A stretch of DNA of 64,000 nucleotides, taken from an uncultured Chitinophaga sp. Lineage in GTDB: Bacteria; Bacteroidota; Bacteroidia; Chitinophagales; Chitinophagaceae. The notes beneath the pieces were generated by a model. That model was given only the letters and a program-made list of their open reading frames with translations, did not search any database and was not told where the DNA came from. This document shows positions 15,867-24,618 of the stretch, piece by piece. The stretch spans positions 124,001-188,000 of the forward strand of contig NZ_CAMLHC010000004.1 in NCBI RefSeq assembly GCF_946479755.1, written 5' to 3'. The position numbers and the translations under genes are program-made. Position 1 is the first letter of the stretch; each line of letters begins with the position of its first letter.

Positions 15867-16589
15867 CTACGACGGTAACGGCTCACCACAGCCGGAAATA
15901 TCCACCAGCTTTTTTACGTCGGTGATACAGATTTTTTTACCGGAAATAGTCAGTACGCCGGCTTGTTTGAAGGCAGATAAAAAGCGGGTCACATTTTCTA
16001 CGCCGGTACCTACCATATTGGCCAGGTCGGTGCGGGGCACCTGTATGAGAATGTCTTCTCCCGCCGGTGTCTCGTCTTTAAACTTTTCCCGTAAAACAAT
16101 CAGGGTGATGGCCAGCCGCTCCTGTACCGAACGGTGGGTGAAAGCGGAGATGCTGTTGGTCAGTACTGTAAATTCATGGCTCAGCGTTTTGAGCAACCGC
16201 CGGGCGAGGCTGGCAGAGCGGGCCAGCAGCTGCAGGAAATCGTCTTTAGGAATGAAAGCGATAGTGCTTTCTTCCAGTGTGGCGGCGCTGTCGGGGTACC
16301 TGCCGCCGGCAAGGATAGCGTGATAGCCTACCAGTTCACCCGTGTTGGCCACATAGATGATCTGTTCTTTCCCGGCTTTATCCGTCCGGTATTTTTTCAC
16401 TTTCCCTTTTTGTATATAGTAGATGCCGAAGGCGGGCGCGGCTTCCCGGAAAATCACTTCTCCCTTGTTATAACGCTGGGTGGTCATCAGTGAGGTGAGG
16501 GCAGCATATTCCTCTTCCGGCAGGTTGCTTAACACAGACCGGGACCGGAAATTCCACTTATCGATGGGAAACAGGCCAGATAAACTCAT
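15867..16589 (-). CDS. Crp/Fnr family transcriptional regulator
   Basis: This 240-residue protein has a cyclic-nucleotide-binding-like beta-roll (FREAAPAFGIYYIQKGKVKKY at about 45-65, TGELVGYHAIL), a long dimer helix and a C-terminal HTH (VPRTDLANMVGTGVENVTRFLSAFKQAGVLTISGKKICI). The Arg/Glu pair of true cAMP binding is not evident, and no N-terminal FeS cysteines are seen. It is divergent from a close paralogue at 16638 and shares its promoter region. Confidence 0.92.
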   Translation of the reverse strand: MSLSGLFPIDKWNFRSRSVLSNLPEEEYAALTSLMTTQRYNKGEVIFREAAPAFGIYYIQKGKVKKYRTDKAGKEQIIYVANTGELVGYHAILAGGRYPDSAATLEESTIAFIPKDDFLQLLARSASLARRLLKTLSHEFTVLTNSISAFTHRSVQERLAITLIVLREKFKDETPAGEDILIQVPRTDLANMVGTGVENVTRFLSAFKQAGVLTISGKKICITDVKKLVDISGCGEPLPS

Positions 16590-16637
16590 AGCAGGACAAA
16601 GGTAAATTTTAATTTTAAAATGCTAGTTTTGACCGCA
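16590..16637. promoter_or_regulatory. Shared promoter/operator of two divergent Crp/Fnr genes
   Basis: Only 48 bp separate the two start codons. The gap is almost all A/T in its middle and contains the perfect palindrome ATTTTAAAAT at 16612-16621. Overlapping promoters here would let one regulator control both genes. Confidence 0.5.
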
Positions 16638-17321
16638 ATGAGCAAAGGCGCCTTCCCGATACATCAGTGGGATTTCAGCAATGAGTCCGTGTTGGTAGAC
16701 CTCCCGCAGGAGGTGTACGACCGGCTTACGGCCCATAAGACCGAGCGGGTGTATGCACAGCATGAAATTCTTTTCCGCGAAGGGGCTTTCCCTTCCGGGA
16801 TATTTTATATTGTCAAAGGCAAAGTGAAGAAGTACAAAGCCAATAGGGAAGGGAAGGAGCAGATCGTGAACCTGGCCCATACCGGGCAACTGGTAGGCTA
16901 TCATGCAGTGCTTTCCGAAGAACGTTACCCCGACACCGCTGCCGCCCTTGAAAAGAGCACCATCGCTTTCATCCCCAAAGAAGATTTTCTTGCCGCCCTG
17001 GACCAGTCGCCCTTGCTGACCAACCGGCTGCTGACCACGCTCAGTCATGAGTTTGCCGTACTGGTGAATAACCTGACCATGTTCGCCCAGAAAACCGTCA
17101 GGGAACGGCTGGCGTTGCAGCTATTGATTATCCGGGAAAAATTCAGGGACGATGTCATTAGTTTGAACCGGGAAGACCTGGCCAACCTTGTGGGGACGGC
17201 CCGGGAGAATGTGATCCGCGTGCTGACAGCCTTCAGGGAAGAAGGACTGGTAGAAACACGGGGCCGCAAAATTATTATCCGCGATGTGAATCAACTGATG
17301 GCGATTGCCAGTTATCCGTAA
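16638..17321 (+). CDS. Crp/Fnr family transcriptional regulator, paralogue of the divergent gene
   Basis: ATG 16638 (227 residues) is preferred over ATG 16620, because the N-terminus MSKGAFPIHQWDF then aligns with MSLSGLFPIDKWNF of the divergent paralogue. The beta-roll (FREGAFPSGIFYIVKGKVKKY, TGQLVGYHAVL), IAFIPKEDFL and the HTH (LNREDLANLVGTARENVIRVLTAFREEGLVETRGRKIII) are intact. The two proteins match over their whole length, so they arose by duplication and inversion. The ligand is unknown. Confidence 0.92.
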   Translation: MSKGAFPIHQWDFSNESVLVDLPQEVYDRLTAHKTERVYAQHEILFREGAFPSGIFYIVKGKVKKYKANREGKEQIVNLAHTGQLVGYHAVLSEERYPDTAAALEKSTIAFIPKEDFLAALDQSPLLTNRLLTTLSHEFAVLVNNLTMFAQKTVRERLALQLLIIREKFRDDVISLNREDLANLVGTARENVIRVLTAFREEGLVETRGRKIIIRDVNQLMAIASYP

Positions 17322-17322
17322 G

Positions 17323-18057
17323 CTACGCCGCCGCGGGAGCCTGTATACGCCTTACCATTTTCCGCAGCCGCACCCGGAAAAGATCATAGAACAGCGCGAT
17401 GACCAATACGCCTGCCGGCAGATAAAAAGTGTAATAAGACAGCCGCAGAAAAGCATACCCGCCTGCAATACCACCCCCCAGGAAAAAGAAGATGATGACC
17501 AGCCGGAGAATAATTTTTTTCCTGACATCGGTATTGTGCTGATGCGGATGGAATAGTACGCTATGAAGGTCTATCCCAAGATCGGTGAACATGCCGGTCA
17601 GGTGCGTAGTGCGCACCACGTACCCGGAGATAGTGGACACCAGCGCATTCTGCATACCCATGGCAAACAGGAGACTGCCTGCAAAATATTCTGTCTGTAA
17701 AATACTTTGGTCATAGGTATGCCCGAATGTGCCCACCAGTATAAGGATAATCATTTCGCAGAGGATGGGTATCACATAACCCCATCGCCTGAAAGGACCG
17801 GTTTTGCCGGAGAAAATGCTGGAGAAAAATGCGCCTGCCAGGAAAAGCAGCAGCCATAATCCTACCATGCGGGCCGCCCTGAAATCACCGCTGGCCAGCT
17901 TATGGGCCAGCAGCGCGGCGTGACCGGTGACATTGGTGGTAAGAACGGCGAAGGCAAAAAGCCCCGCCGCGTTTACCATCCCTGCGGTAAAACACAACAG
18001 TACCGCCAGTCGTAGGTTATGCTTGTAACTTCTTTTTTTTCCGGTATGGCGCAGCAT
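17323..18057 (-). CDS. DUF1275 (YoaK family) membrane protein
   Basis: This 244-residue protein has about six hydrophobic helices. It starts with LRLAVLLCFTAGMVNAAGLFAF and VLTTNVTGHAALLA (the DUF1275 signature of a Gly/Asn-rich first helix followed by a conserved TNVTG). Later helices are VGLWLLLFLAGAFFSSIF, FAGSLLFAMGMQNALVS and YFLTG-like TTHLTGMFTDLGID. The family is of unknown function, with suggestions of transport. It is followed by a small gene 15 bp upstream on its own strand and may be in an operon with the methyltransferase at 18306. Confidence 0.88.
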   Translation of the reverse strand: MLRHTGKKRSYKHNLRLAVLLCFTAGMVNAAGLFAFAVLTTNVTGHAALLAHKLASGDFRAARMVGLWLLLFLAGAFFSSIFSGKTGPFRRWGYVIPILCEMIILILVGTFGHTYDQSILQTEYFAGSLLFAMGMQNALVSTISGYVVRTTHLTGMFTDLGIDLHSVLFHPHQHNTDVRKKIILRLVIIFFFLGGGIAGGYAFLRLSYYTFYLPAGVLVIALFYDLFRVRLRKMVRRIQAPAAA

Positions 18058-18072
18058 GGATCAATAGCGCTT

Positions 18073-18294
18073 TTATTGCAGTTCAGGACATCCCCGCAGG
18101 CAGATGAGCGCATAACGGAAGCTGCTCCATTGGGTGCTGTCCCATTCCAGCGGGGATTGGGTTTCCAGCCATGACTGCAGTTGAGCCGCCCTGTCATCGT
18201 GGGTGATGCCGGAAACGATCTGTGTTACCTGTTGTTTGTCTTCCGCCTGTTTTAGTGCTTCAATAATTTCTGATATACGTCTGTCTATTACCAT
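18073..18294 (-). CDS. Small helical protein, unknown function
   Basis: ATG 18294 (73 residues, MVIDRRISEI) is preferred to an upstream start at 18324 that would overlap the methyltransferase gene. The protein is acidic and helical, with repeated Gln/Glu/Trp (LQSWLETQSPLEWDSTQW) and a C-terminal CLRGCPELQ. I do not recognise it. It lies 11 bp after the methyltransferase stop and is likely co-transcribed with it. Confidence 0.55.
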   Translation of the reverse strand: MVIDRRISEIIEALKQAEDKQQVTQIVSGITHDDRAAQLQSWLETQSPLEWDSTQWSSFRYALICLRGCPELQ

Positions 18295-18305
18295 GATAAT
18301 ATTTT

Positions 18306-18905
18306 TTATGATCGTTTTACCCACATTTTCAGCAGGAAGTCCACGCTGGCATCAACCAGCTGATAGCTGGGCGGCATCTCATCTTCCAGGCTGTGGAAAG
18401 TGACTACCCGCGTGCCGCCCGGTTTGTGGGCCAGCCCCTGGAACATCTGCCGGCAATAGTAGTGATACAGGCTGGCGGAATATTCCGTGTCCTGGTCAAT
18501 ATGCCCGTCTTCCGCCAGGTTCTCGAAAAAGGCGTTATAAAAATAAAAGTGATCGAAATCGTCAAAGTCTACCTGGGTAACGTTGCCATGGATAAACTGC
18601 GCGTTTTCAACGCCGGTCAGCCGTTGGGCGGAGCGGGCGAAATTATGCAGTTCCCTGCGTTGTTCAACGCCGTAGAAAGTGCTCTCGGGGTAGTGGTGCG
18701 CGCCGATCAGGCAGAATTTACCAACGCCGCTGCCTACGTCGAGGATACGGTCGCCTGCGCCGGTAGACAGGAAGCGGGCCGCTTTGCGGGCTACTTCCAC
18801 CGGTGTCCAGTGCCGTCTTGATAATTGCTGAATACGTTGCGGGTACAGCCAGTCAAAAGCTGCATCATTTACATACCACGTCGGGCTTGCGGTTATTTCG
18901 TTCAT
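18306..18905 (-). CDS. Class I SAM-dependent methyltransferase
   Basis: This 199-residue protein has motif I ILDVGSGVGKFCLIGA (about 54-69), an acidic motif II region (TFYGVEQRRELHNFA, about 76-90), and the VDFDDFDHFYFYNAF motif IV region. The preceding RHWTPVEVARKAARFL resembles small-molecule or protein O/N-methyltransferases. The acceptor is unknown. It leads a three-gene minus-strand unit with the small helical gene and the DUF1275 gene. Confidence 0.88.
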   Translation of the reverse strand: MNEITASPTWYVNDAAFDWLYPQRIQQLSRRHWTPVEVARKAARFLSTGAGDRILDVGSGVGKFCLIGAHHYPESTFYGVEQRRELHNFARSAQRLTGVENAQFIHGNVTQVDFDDFDHFYFYNAFFENLAEDGHIDQDTEYSASLYHYYCRQMFQGLAHKPGGTRVVTFHSLEDEMPPSYQLVDASVDFLLKMWVKRS

Positions 18906-19043
18906 ACCGGGTGCAAAGTTAGCCAGCTACGGCGTCGGTAGCGTTGATACTTTTCAGGAAAAAAGCTGCAAAAAGTCACTTTTTGAGGTGTTTCCGGAGG
19001 GTAATATCTGCGAAGAAGCGGATAATTTATGAGAAGGGCATAC

Positions 19044-19073
19044 TTTGATTTCCCCCTAAATTTAATACCTTGG
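19044..19073 (+). promoter_or_regulatory. Candidate Bacteroidota promoter upstream of ECF sigma gene
   Basis: TTTG at 19044-19047 and TACCTTGG at 19066-19073 are 18 bases apart, close to the house-keeping TTTG-N19-TAnnTTTG pattern. The start codon at 19154 is about 80 bases downstream. Confidence 0.5.
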
Positions 19074-19153
19074 AAGAAATTTACAACCAAAATAATTGAT
19101 CGCATACCGGATGGGTTTTTGAGGATGACCGGCCGGTTTTATCTGTTTTAACA

Positions 19154-19765
19154 TTGCCAACCGTCCAACTATATGATGATACGGCCCTTTTTAAAAAAGT
19201 GGCCCTCGGTGATGAAACGGCTTTCCGGACACTCTTCGACCGATATTGGGATACCGTGTACGGCGTTGCTTTGGCGTTGACCAAATCAGCCACCATGGCG
19301 GAAGAGATGGCGCAGGACGTTTTCGTGAAACTGTGGCTGAAACGGGACAAGCTGACAGCTGTTGCCCATTTCGAAGGCTACCTGTTTATGATGGCGCGCA
19401 ACCATATCTTCAATACTTTCCGCAAAAAAATACAGCTCGCTTCTTTTACCGACCATCTGCTGGACTATGCCGCCGAGCACATGACAACGGCTGATACGCC
19501 GGACAAACGCCTGTTATGCCATGAACTGGAAACGCTGGTGGCCAAAGCGATAGACCAGCTGCCGCCACAACAGCGGTCGGTATATTGCATGAGCCGGCAA
19601 CAGGGCCTCAGCCAGGAAGAGATCGCAGCTGCGCTCCACATCTCCCGGCATACGGTGAAGAGTCATATGAACAAAGCATTGCACCTTATCCGTAATTATC
19701 TCCGGCAACATGCTACCATCGAAATGCTGCTGCTCTTTTATTTTATGGCGATGACCGCCCGTTGA
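19154..19765 (+). CDS. ECF RNA polymerase sigma factor of the PUL
   Basis: This 203-residue protein begins with TTG at 19154; the later ATGs fall inside region 2. Region 2 reads FDRYWDTVYGVALALTKSATMAEEMAQDVFVKLWLKR and FEGYLFMMARNHIFN (about 25-90). Region 4 (about 125-180) has QLPPQQRSVYCMSRQQGLSQEEIAAALHISRHTVKSHMNKAL. This is the FecI-like group specific to Bacteroidota. The next gene is its anti-sigma factor FecR, followed by SusC/SusD, so it should turn on that locus when a substrate is sensed. Confidence 0.92.
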   Translation: MPTVQLYDDTALFKKVALGDETAFRTLFDRYWDTVYGVALALTKSATMAEEMAQDVFVKLWLKRDKLTAVAHFEGYLFMMARNHIFNTFRKKIQLASFTDHLLDYAAEHMTTADTPDKRLLCHELETLVAKAIDQLPPQQRSVYCMSRQQGLSQEEIAAALHISRHTVKSHMNKALHLIRNYLRQHATIEMLLLFYFMAMTAR

Positions 19766-19838
19766 AAAAAATTTTACTTCCAACTCATACCACCACCTTT
19801 TACCGGTGTCTTTATAGACACAGCAACCACCATTGCCC

Positions 19839-21008
19839 ATGGAACAGGCTCATTTGAAAGCACTGCTGCAGCGTTATCTCGATAATACCCTTTCGCCGGA
19901 AGAGCTGAAGGAACTGATCGTTCACCTGCAACAGGACACGCCACAGGATACACTTTTACAGGTGGTGCAGCAGGCGCTGGCCAGCGGCGCTTATGCCGCG
20001 CCTGCCGACGCTGCACAGAAGGATGTCATTTTCCGGAACATCCTGCAAAAGGCGGCGGAGCAGGGAAGACCTGCCACGCTGCAGCCGGTAAAACGCCGTA
20101 TCAGCTGGAAGGCCGCTGTGGCCGCCATGGTGATCGTGCTGGCAGGGGTGGCAGCATATTTCGTTGCCGGCCACCGGTGGACCAGCCACGCGCCGGCACT
20201 GGCCCGCCAGGATGTGCAACCCGGCGCCAATAAAGCCGTGCTGATACTGGCCGACGGCCGCCGTATCACACTCGACAGCGCCGCCAGAGGCACGCTGGCA
20301 CAGCAAGGTAACGTTATCATCTCGCAAACGGGCAACGGGCAACTGGCTTATAACGGCACCGGCGCCAACGGCAAAGCTGTGGTGTATAATACCGTGACCA
20401 CCCCACGCGGCGGCCAGTTCCGCATCACCCTGCCCGACGGCACCAAAGTATGGCTCAACGCCGCCTCGTCACTGCATTTCCCGGCCGCTTTCCCCGCCGG
20501 AGAAAGAAAAGTGGAAGTCACCGGCGAAGTGTACTTCGAAGTGGCCCATCAGGCAGCAGCGCCTTTTACAGTACTGGCACAGGGAACAACAGTGACTGTA
20601 CTAGGTACCCATTTTAACGTGAACGCCTATACGGATGAAGCGTCGGTCAATACCACCCTGCTGGAAGGCAGCGTAAGGGTGGCCCATCAGGGGCACACCG
20701 TAACGTTAAAGCCCGGGGAACAGGCGCAGGTAAAAGAAGGTATCCGGGTGCTGGACAATGTAGATACCGAAGCACTCATGGCCTGGAAAAGCGGCCGCTT
20801 CTCCTGTAATGACATCCCGTTGGAAAACATCATGCGACAGATCAGCAGATGGTACGATGTACAGGTGGTCTTTAAAGACCAGGTTACCGATACCTATAGT
20901 ATAGAAATATCCAGGGATGTGCCCCTGTCCAAACTATTACGCTTCCTGGAGCTAAGCGGGGGCGTTCATTTTGAAATCAATGAAAAAACAATCATCGTAA
21001 AAAAATAA
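19839..21008 (+). CDS. FecR family anti-sigma factor
   Basis: I chose ATG 19839 (389 residues); a TTG six bases earlier is less likely. The protein has an N-terminal cytoplasmic anti-sigma part (about 1-85), one membrane helix (WKAAVAAMVIVLAGVAAYFVAG, about 88-109) and a periplasmic FecR domain with GQFRITLPDGTKVWLNAASSLHFP and EVTGEVYFEVAH. A DUF4974-like C-terminal domain (NDIPLENIMRQISRWYDVQV) is the likely contact with the STN domain of SusC. It passes the substrate signal from SusC to the sigma factor. Confidence 0.93.
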   Translation: MEQAHLKALLQRYLDNTLSPEELKELIVHLQQDTPQDTLLQVVQQALASGAYAAPADAAQKDVIFRNILQKAAEQGRPATLQPVKRRISWKAAVAAMVIVLAGVAAYFVAGHRWTSHAPALARQDVQPGANKAVLILADGRRITLDSAARGTLAQQGNVIISQTGNGQLAYNGTGANGKAVVYNTVTTPRGGQFRITLPDGTKVWLNAASSLHFPAAFPAGERKVEVTGEVYFEVAHQAAAPFTVLAQGTTVTVLGTHFNVNAYTDEASVNTTLLEGSVRVAHQGHTVTLKPGEQAQVKEGIRVLDNVDTEALMAWKSGRFSCNDIPLENIMRQISRWYDVQVVFKDQVTDTYSIEISRDVPLSKLLRFLELSGGVHFEINEKTIIVKK

Positions 21009-21050
21009 AGAAAAACAACCATTCGCGCAGTTATCAGATGCAATAAAAAA

Positions 21051-21077
21051 CCGGGCGGTGTTCGCGGCACCACCCGG
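21051..21077 (+). promoter_or_regulatory. Hairpin in the leader between FecR and SusC
   Basis: CCGGGCGGTG (21051-21060) pairs with CACCACCCGG (21068-21077) with one mismatch around a 7-base loop. There is no T-run after it, so a simple terminator is unlikely. It lies 43 bp after the fecR stop and 77 bp before the susC ATG, where it could lower read-through or shape the susC leader. Confidence 0.5.
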
Positions 21078-21153
21078 CGGATTGTTGGATCAGGACACTT
21101 ATACAATCGCTTTCGGGACTGCTAATTGTTTACATCCAAACTTTAACAAAAGT

Positions 21154-24100
21154 ATGCAAAATGTTCTTTGTAATTCCACATTACTGAAAGACTGCCATGC
21201 CCGTAAACCAAGACGGCAAACGGCATTCATGGCCAAAATCGGGTTGATCATGAAGTTGACATCTATTCTTATGCTGGCGCTGATGCTGCAGGTCCATGCC
21301 GCTACCAACGCCCAAACGATCACGCTCTCACTGAAAAATGTTCCGCTCAGGACAGTATTCAAAGCGATCAGCCGGCAAGGCGGCTACAATTTTGTTTACA
21401 ACAACAACCTGCTGCAGCTGGCCGGCAAGGTGAATGTTGAAGTGAACAACGCGCAGGTGGAGGAGGTGCTGAAACAGGTTTTCAGACATCAGCCTGTCAC
21501 CTATGAGATCATCGATAAAACGATCATCCTCCGCAAACCGGCAGCAGCGCCGGCAGACAATGACCGTCCGGCTGCGCAGGCCGCTACTATCCGTGGCCGC
21601 GTGACAGACGAAGCGGGCGAACCGCTCATCGGCGTGACCATCCAGCTGAAAGGCGCCTCCGCCGGCGCGGTAACCGGCAACAACGGCGAGTTTCAGATCA
21701 CTGTGCCCGACAACGCGTCAGGCGTGCTCGTCTTCACTTTCCTCGGCATGGAAAAACAGGAAGTGCTGATCGGCAAACGCGTACACCTCGATGTGAAACT
21801 GAAACGCGCTGTGGCACAGCAACAGGAGGTGGTCGTGGTAGGCTACGGCACCCAGAAAAAAGCAACGCTCACCGGCTCCGTGGCTACCATCAAAGGAGAA
21901 GAAATTGCCCGCGTACCCACGGCCAACGTGTCTAACGGGCTGGCAGGGCATATCCCCGGCGTCATCGCCAACAACCGCTCAGGCCGCCCCGGCGACGATT
22001 ACTCTTCTATCAGCGTGAGAGGCTTTAACTCCTTCAGCGGTGGCACCGCCCCCCTCATCATCATCGACGGTATCCCCGACAGGAACATGGACCGTATTAA
22101 CCCCAATGATATCGAAAGTGTTACCGTTCTCAAAGATGCGTCTGCAGCCATCTACGGCGTACGCTCCGCCAACGGCGTCATTCTCATCACCACTAAAAGA
22201 GGTAAGACCGGCAAGCCCACCATCACTTACGAAGGTACCTACGATATCCAGCAGCTCACCCGTATGGACCACCGCGTGAATGCCTGGCAATACATGACCT
22301 ACTACAATGAACTGAGCGGCTACCAGGGCACATCCCTTCCCTACAAACAGGCGGATATCGATAAGTATAAGGCGGGCAACGATCCCAACTACACCAGCAC
22401 CGACTGGCTGCGCACCGTGTTCCGCAAAAATGCACCCCAGACCAATCACAGCATCTCCGTGAGAGGCGGCAGCGAAGCCGTGAAATTTTTCCTCTCCGGC
22501 CAATATCTCTCCCAGCAAAGCAACTGGGCCAACAGCGATGAGAACTTCAAAAACTATAACCTCCGTTCCAATATCGATGCGGCTATTTCCAAAAACCTGA
22601 AACTGACGTTGGATATCGCTGCCAGAAAAGAAGACCGTCAATATCCCGCTCTCAGCGCAGGTAGCATTCTGCATGAAACGGTGAGCATGTACCCTTTTAT
22701 CCCTGCGCACTGGACAAATGGATTGCCTTCCGCCGGCATCGCTAACGGCAGAAATCCCTATACAATGACATCGTCGGCAGCAGGATATGATCGTGTGACG
22801 GACCTCTTCGTACAACCCAAAATTGGTTTCGACTGGCAGCTACCTGCCATCGTGAAAGGACTGTCCATCAGCGGTTACGCTGCTTTCGACTACCGCCAGC
22901 GCAGCGGTAAAAATTTCTCCCGCCCCTGGGACGCCTATACGTACAGCGCTGCTACCAACACATATAACAACCAGAAAGCCAGCACCGCCATCCTTAGCTT
23001 GTCCCAGGATGAACGCTCCTATAACGAAAACACCTATTTCTATAAAATCGCTTTCGAGAGAACATTCGGCAAACACAGTATCAATGCTTTTGCCGGATAT
23101 GAACAAACAGCTTCCACCTACCGGCAAACCATCGCTTTCCGTAAGAACCTGCTGAGCGACCAGCTGGACCAGCTCTTTAGCGGTGGCACCGTGGATCAGA
23201 ATGCCAATGGCAGCGCCAGCCAGGACGGCCGTGAGAGCTACCTTGGCCGCGTCTCCTACGCCTATGCGGATAAATACCTCGCTGAAATAGTAGGCCGTTA
23301 CAATGGTTCTTTCAACTTCCCGAAAGACAGGCGCTGGGGTTTGTTCCCGTCTGTTTCGCTGGGATGGCGTATCTCTGAAGAAAGTTTCTTCAAAGACAAT
23401 GTTAAGTTTGTGGATAACCTGAAACTGCGCGCTTCATGGGGTATCATGGGTAGCGACGCGGTGGCCAAGTACCTCTACCTTGCCCGTTATTCGCTGGTAA
23501 GCAATATGAGCCTCGATTACTTCTACAGCCCGAGACAATACAATACGTACTTCGGGTCCACCTATGCAGAAGCTACTGCCTTGTACCTGGCTTCCGCCCC
23601 CAACGCCAATATCACCTGGGAAAAACAGGACACGCGTAACTTCGGGCTGGACGCAACCTTGCTCAATAACCGGTTAAACGTGTCTGTCGATTATTTCCGC
23701 AACGTGCGGAAAGACATCCTGGCGCCGAGAAACGCATCTGTACCGTTGTATACCGGCCTTATCCTGCCGGATGAAAATATCGGCAGGACACTGAACAGGG
23801 GCTTCGATTTCATTGTCAGCTACAACGGTCAGGCACGTGCCGTGAAATATAATGCAGGCGCCAACTTTACCTACGCGAAAAGTAAAGTGCTGTTCCGCGA
23901 CGAAGCACCTAATATCCCCGATTATCAAAAGTCTACCGGCCTGCCGATCGATTCATGGGTGGTGTTTGAAACCAATGGTATCTATCATACACAGGAAGAA
24001 GTGGATAAATCCCCTCATATGGCCGGCGCCAAAGCGGGCGACCTGTGGCTGGTAGATAAAAACGGTGACGGCGCCGTTACCTACGATGACCAGGTACGCA

Positions 24101-24588
24101 TACCCGAATCCGCCACTCCGAAAATCGTATTCGGCATCACGATGGGCGCCGAATACAAAGGTCTCGCTGTAGACCTGGTATGGGCCGGGCAAACAGCAGC
24201 CAAACAGCTGATCATCCCGCAGGGACAGAGCGCTGTGGTAGCGCCGCCGCAATGGTTGTATGATGGCCGCTGGACACCGGACAATCCTAACGCGGAATAT
24301 CCCCGCGCTTTCAACTCCAAAGATCCCAGGAACAATGTTTATGCTGACTTCTGGCTGGTAGATGCTTCTTTCCTCCGGCTGAAATCCGCGCAGATCTCCT
24401 ATAACATTCCGAAAAATCTGTACCGCAGCATTGGCATCGAGAATGTCCGGGTGTTTGTAAGCGGCTTCAATCTCTTCTCCCTCGACAAGATGAAGAAATT
24501 TTACCGCGACCCGGAAACCAACGACATCACGGGTATCAGCTATCCGCAAACCAGGATTTATCGCGCTGGCATCACCATGGGCCTGTAA
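21154..24588 (+). CDS. SusC/RagA family TonB-linked outer-membrane transporter
   Basis: ATG 21154 gives 1144 residues with the long signal region usual in Chitinophaga SusC proteins; a start at 21058 is not needed. After the cleavage site (about residue 54) come an STN domain (55-127, VPLRTVFKAISRQGGYNFVY), a carboxypeptidase regulatory-like domain (about 146-218), the VVVVGYGTQKKATLTGSV start of the plug (about 226-243) and a plug with ISVRGFNSFSGGTAPLIIIDGI. The remaining 800 residues form the barrel. The STN domain fits regulation through the FecR/sigma pair upstream. It imports oligosaccharides with the SusD partner at 24619. Confidence 0.95.
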   Translation: MQNVLCNSTLLKDCHARKPRRQTAFMAKIGLIMKLTSILMLALMLQVHAATNAQTITLSLKNVPLRTVFKAISRQGGYNFVYNNNLLQLAGKVNVEVNNAQVEEVLKQVFRHQPVTYEIIDKTIILRKPAAAPADNDRPAAQAATIRGRVTDEAGEPLIGVTIQLKGASAGAVTGNNGEFQITVPDNASGVLVFTFLGMEKQEVLIGKRVHLDVKLKRAVAQQQEVVVVGYGTQKKATLTGSVATIKGEEIARVPTANVSNGLAGHIPGVIANNRSGRPGDDYSSISVRGFNSFSGGTAPLIIIDGIPDRNMDRINPNDIESVTVLKDASAAIYGVRSANGVILITTKRGKTGKPTITYEGTYDIQQLTRMDHRVNAWQYMTYYNELSGYQGTSLPYKQADIDKYKAGNDPNYTSTDWLRTVFRKNAPQTNHSISVRGGSEAVKFFLSGQYLSQQSNWANSDENFKNYNLRSNIDAAISKNLKLTLDIAARKEDRQYPALSAGSILHETVSMYPFIPAHWTNGLPSAGIANGRNPYTMTSSAAGYDRVTDLFVQPKIGFDWQLPAIVKGLSISGYAAFDYRQRSGKNFSRPWDAYTYSAATNTYNNQKASTAILSLSQDERSYNENTYFYKIAFERTFGKHSINAFAGYEQTASTYRQTIAFRKNLLSDQLDQLFSGGTVDQNANGSASQDGRESYLGRVSYAYADKYLAEIVGRYNGSFNFPKDRRWGLFPSVSLGWRISEESFFKDNVKFVDNLKLRASWGIMGSDAVAKYLYLARYSLVSNMSLDYFYSPRQYNTYFGSTYAEATALYLASAPNANITWEKQDTRNFGLDATLLNNRLNVSVDYFRNVRKDILAPRNASVPLYTGLILPDENIGRTLNRGFDFIVSYNGQARAVKYNAGANFTYAKSKVLFRDEAPNIPDYQKSTGLPIDSWVVFETNGIYHTQEEVDKSPHMAGAKAGDLWLVDKNGDGAVTYDDQVRIPESATPKIVFGITMGAEYKGLAVDLVWAGQTAAKQLIIPQGQSAVVAPPQWLYDGRWTPDNPNAEYPRAFNSKDPRNNVYADFWLVDASFLRLKSAQISYNIPKNLYRSIGIENVRVFVSGFNLFSLDKMKKFYRDPETNDITGISYPQTRIYRAGITMGL

Positions 24589-24618
24589 TCACATTTATGA
24601 CATTTAAATCTATCTACT

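Noticed and set aside
21979..22815. 278-codon open frame antisense to susC
   Set aside because: A shadow frame; susC is intact and well conserved.
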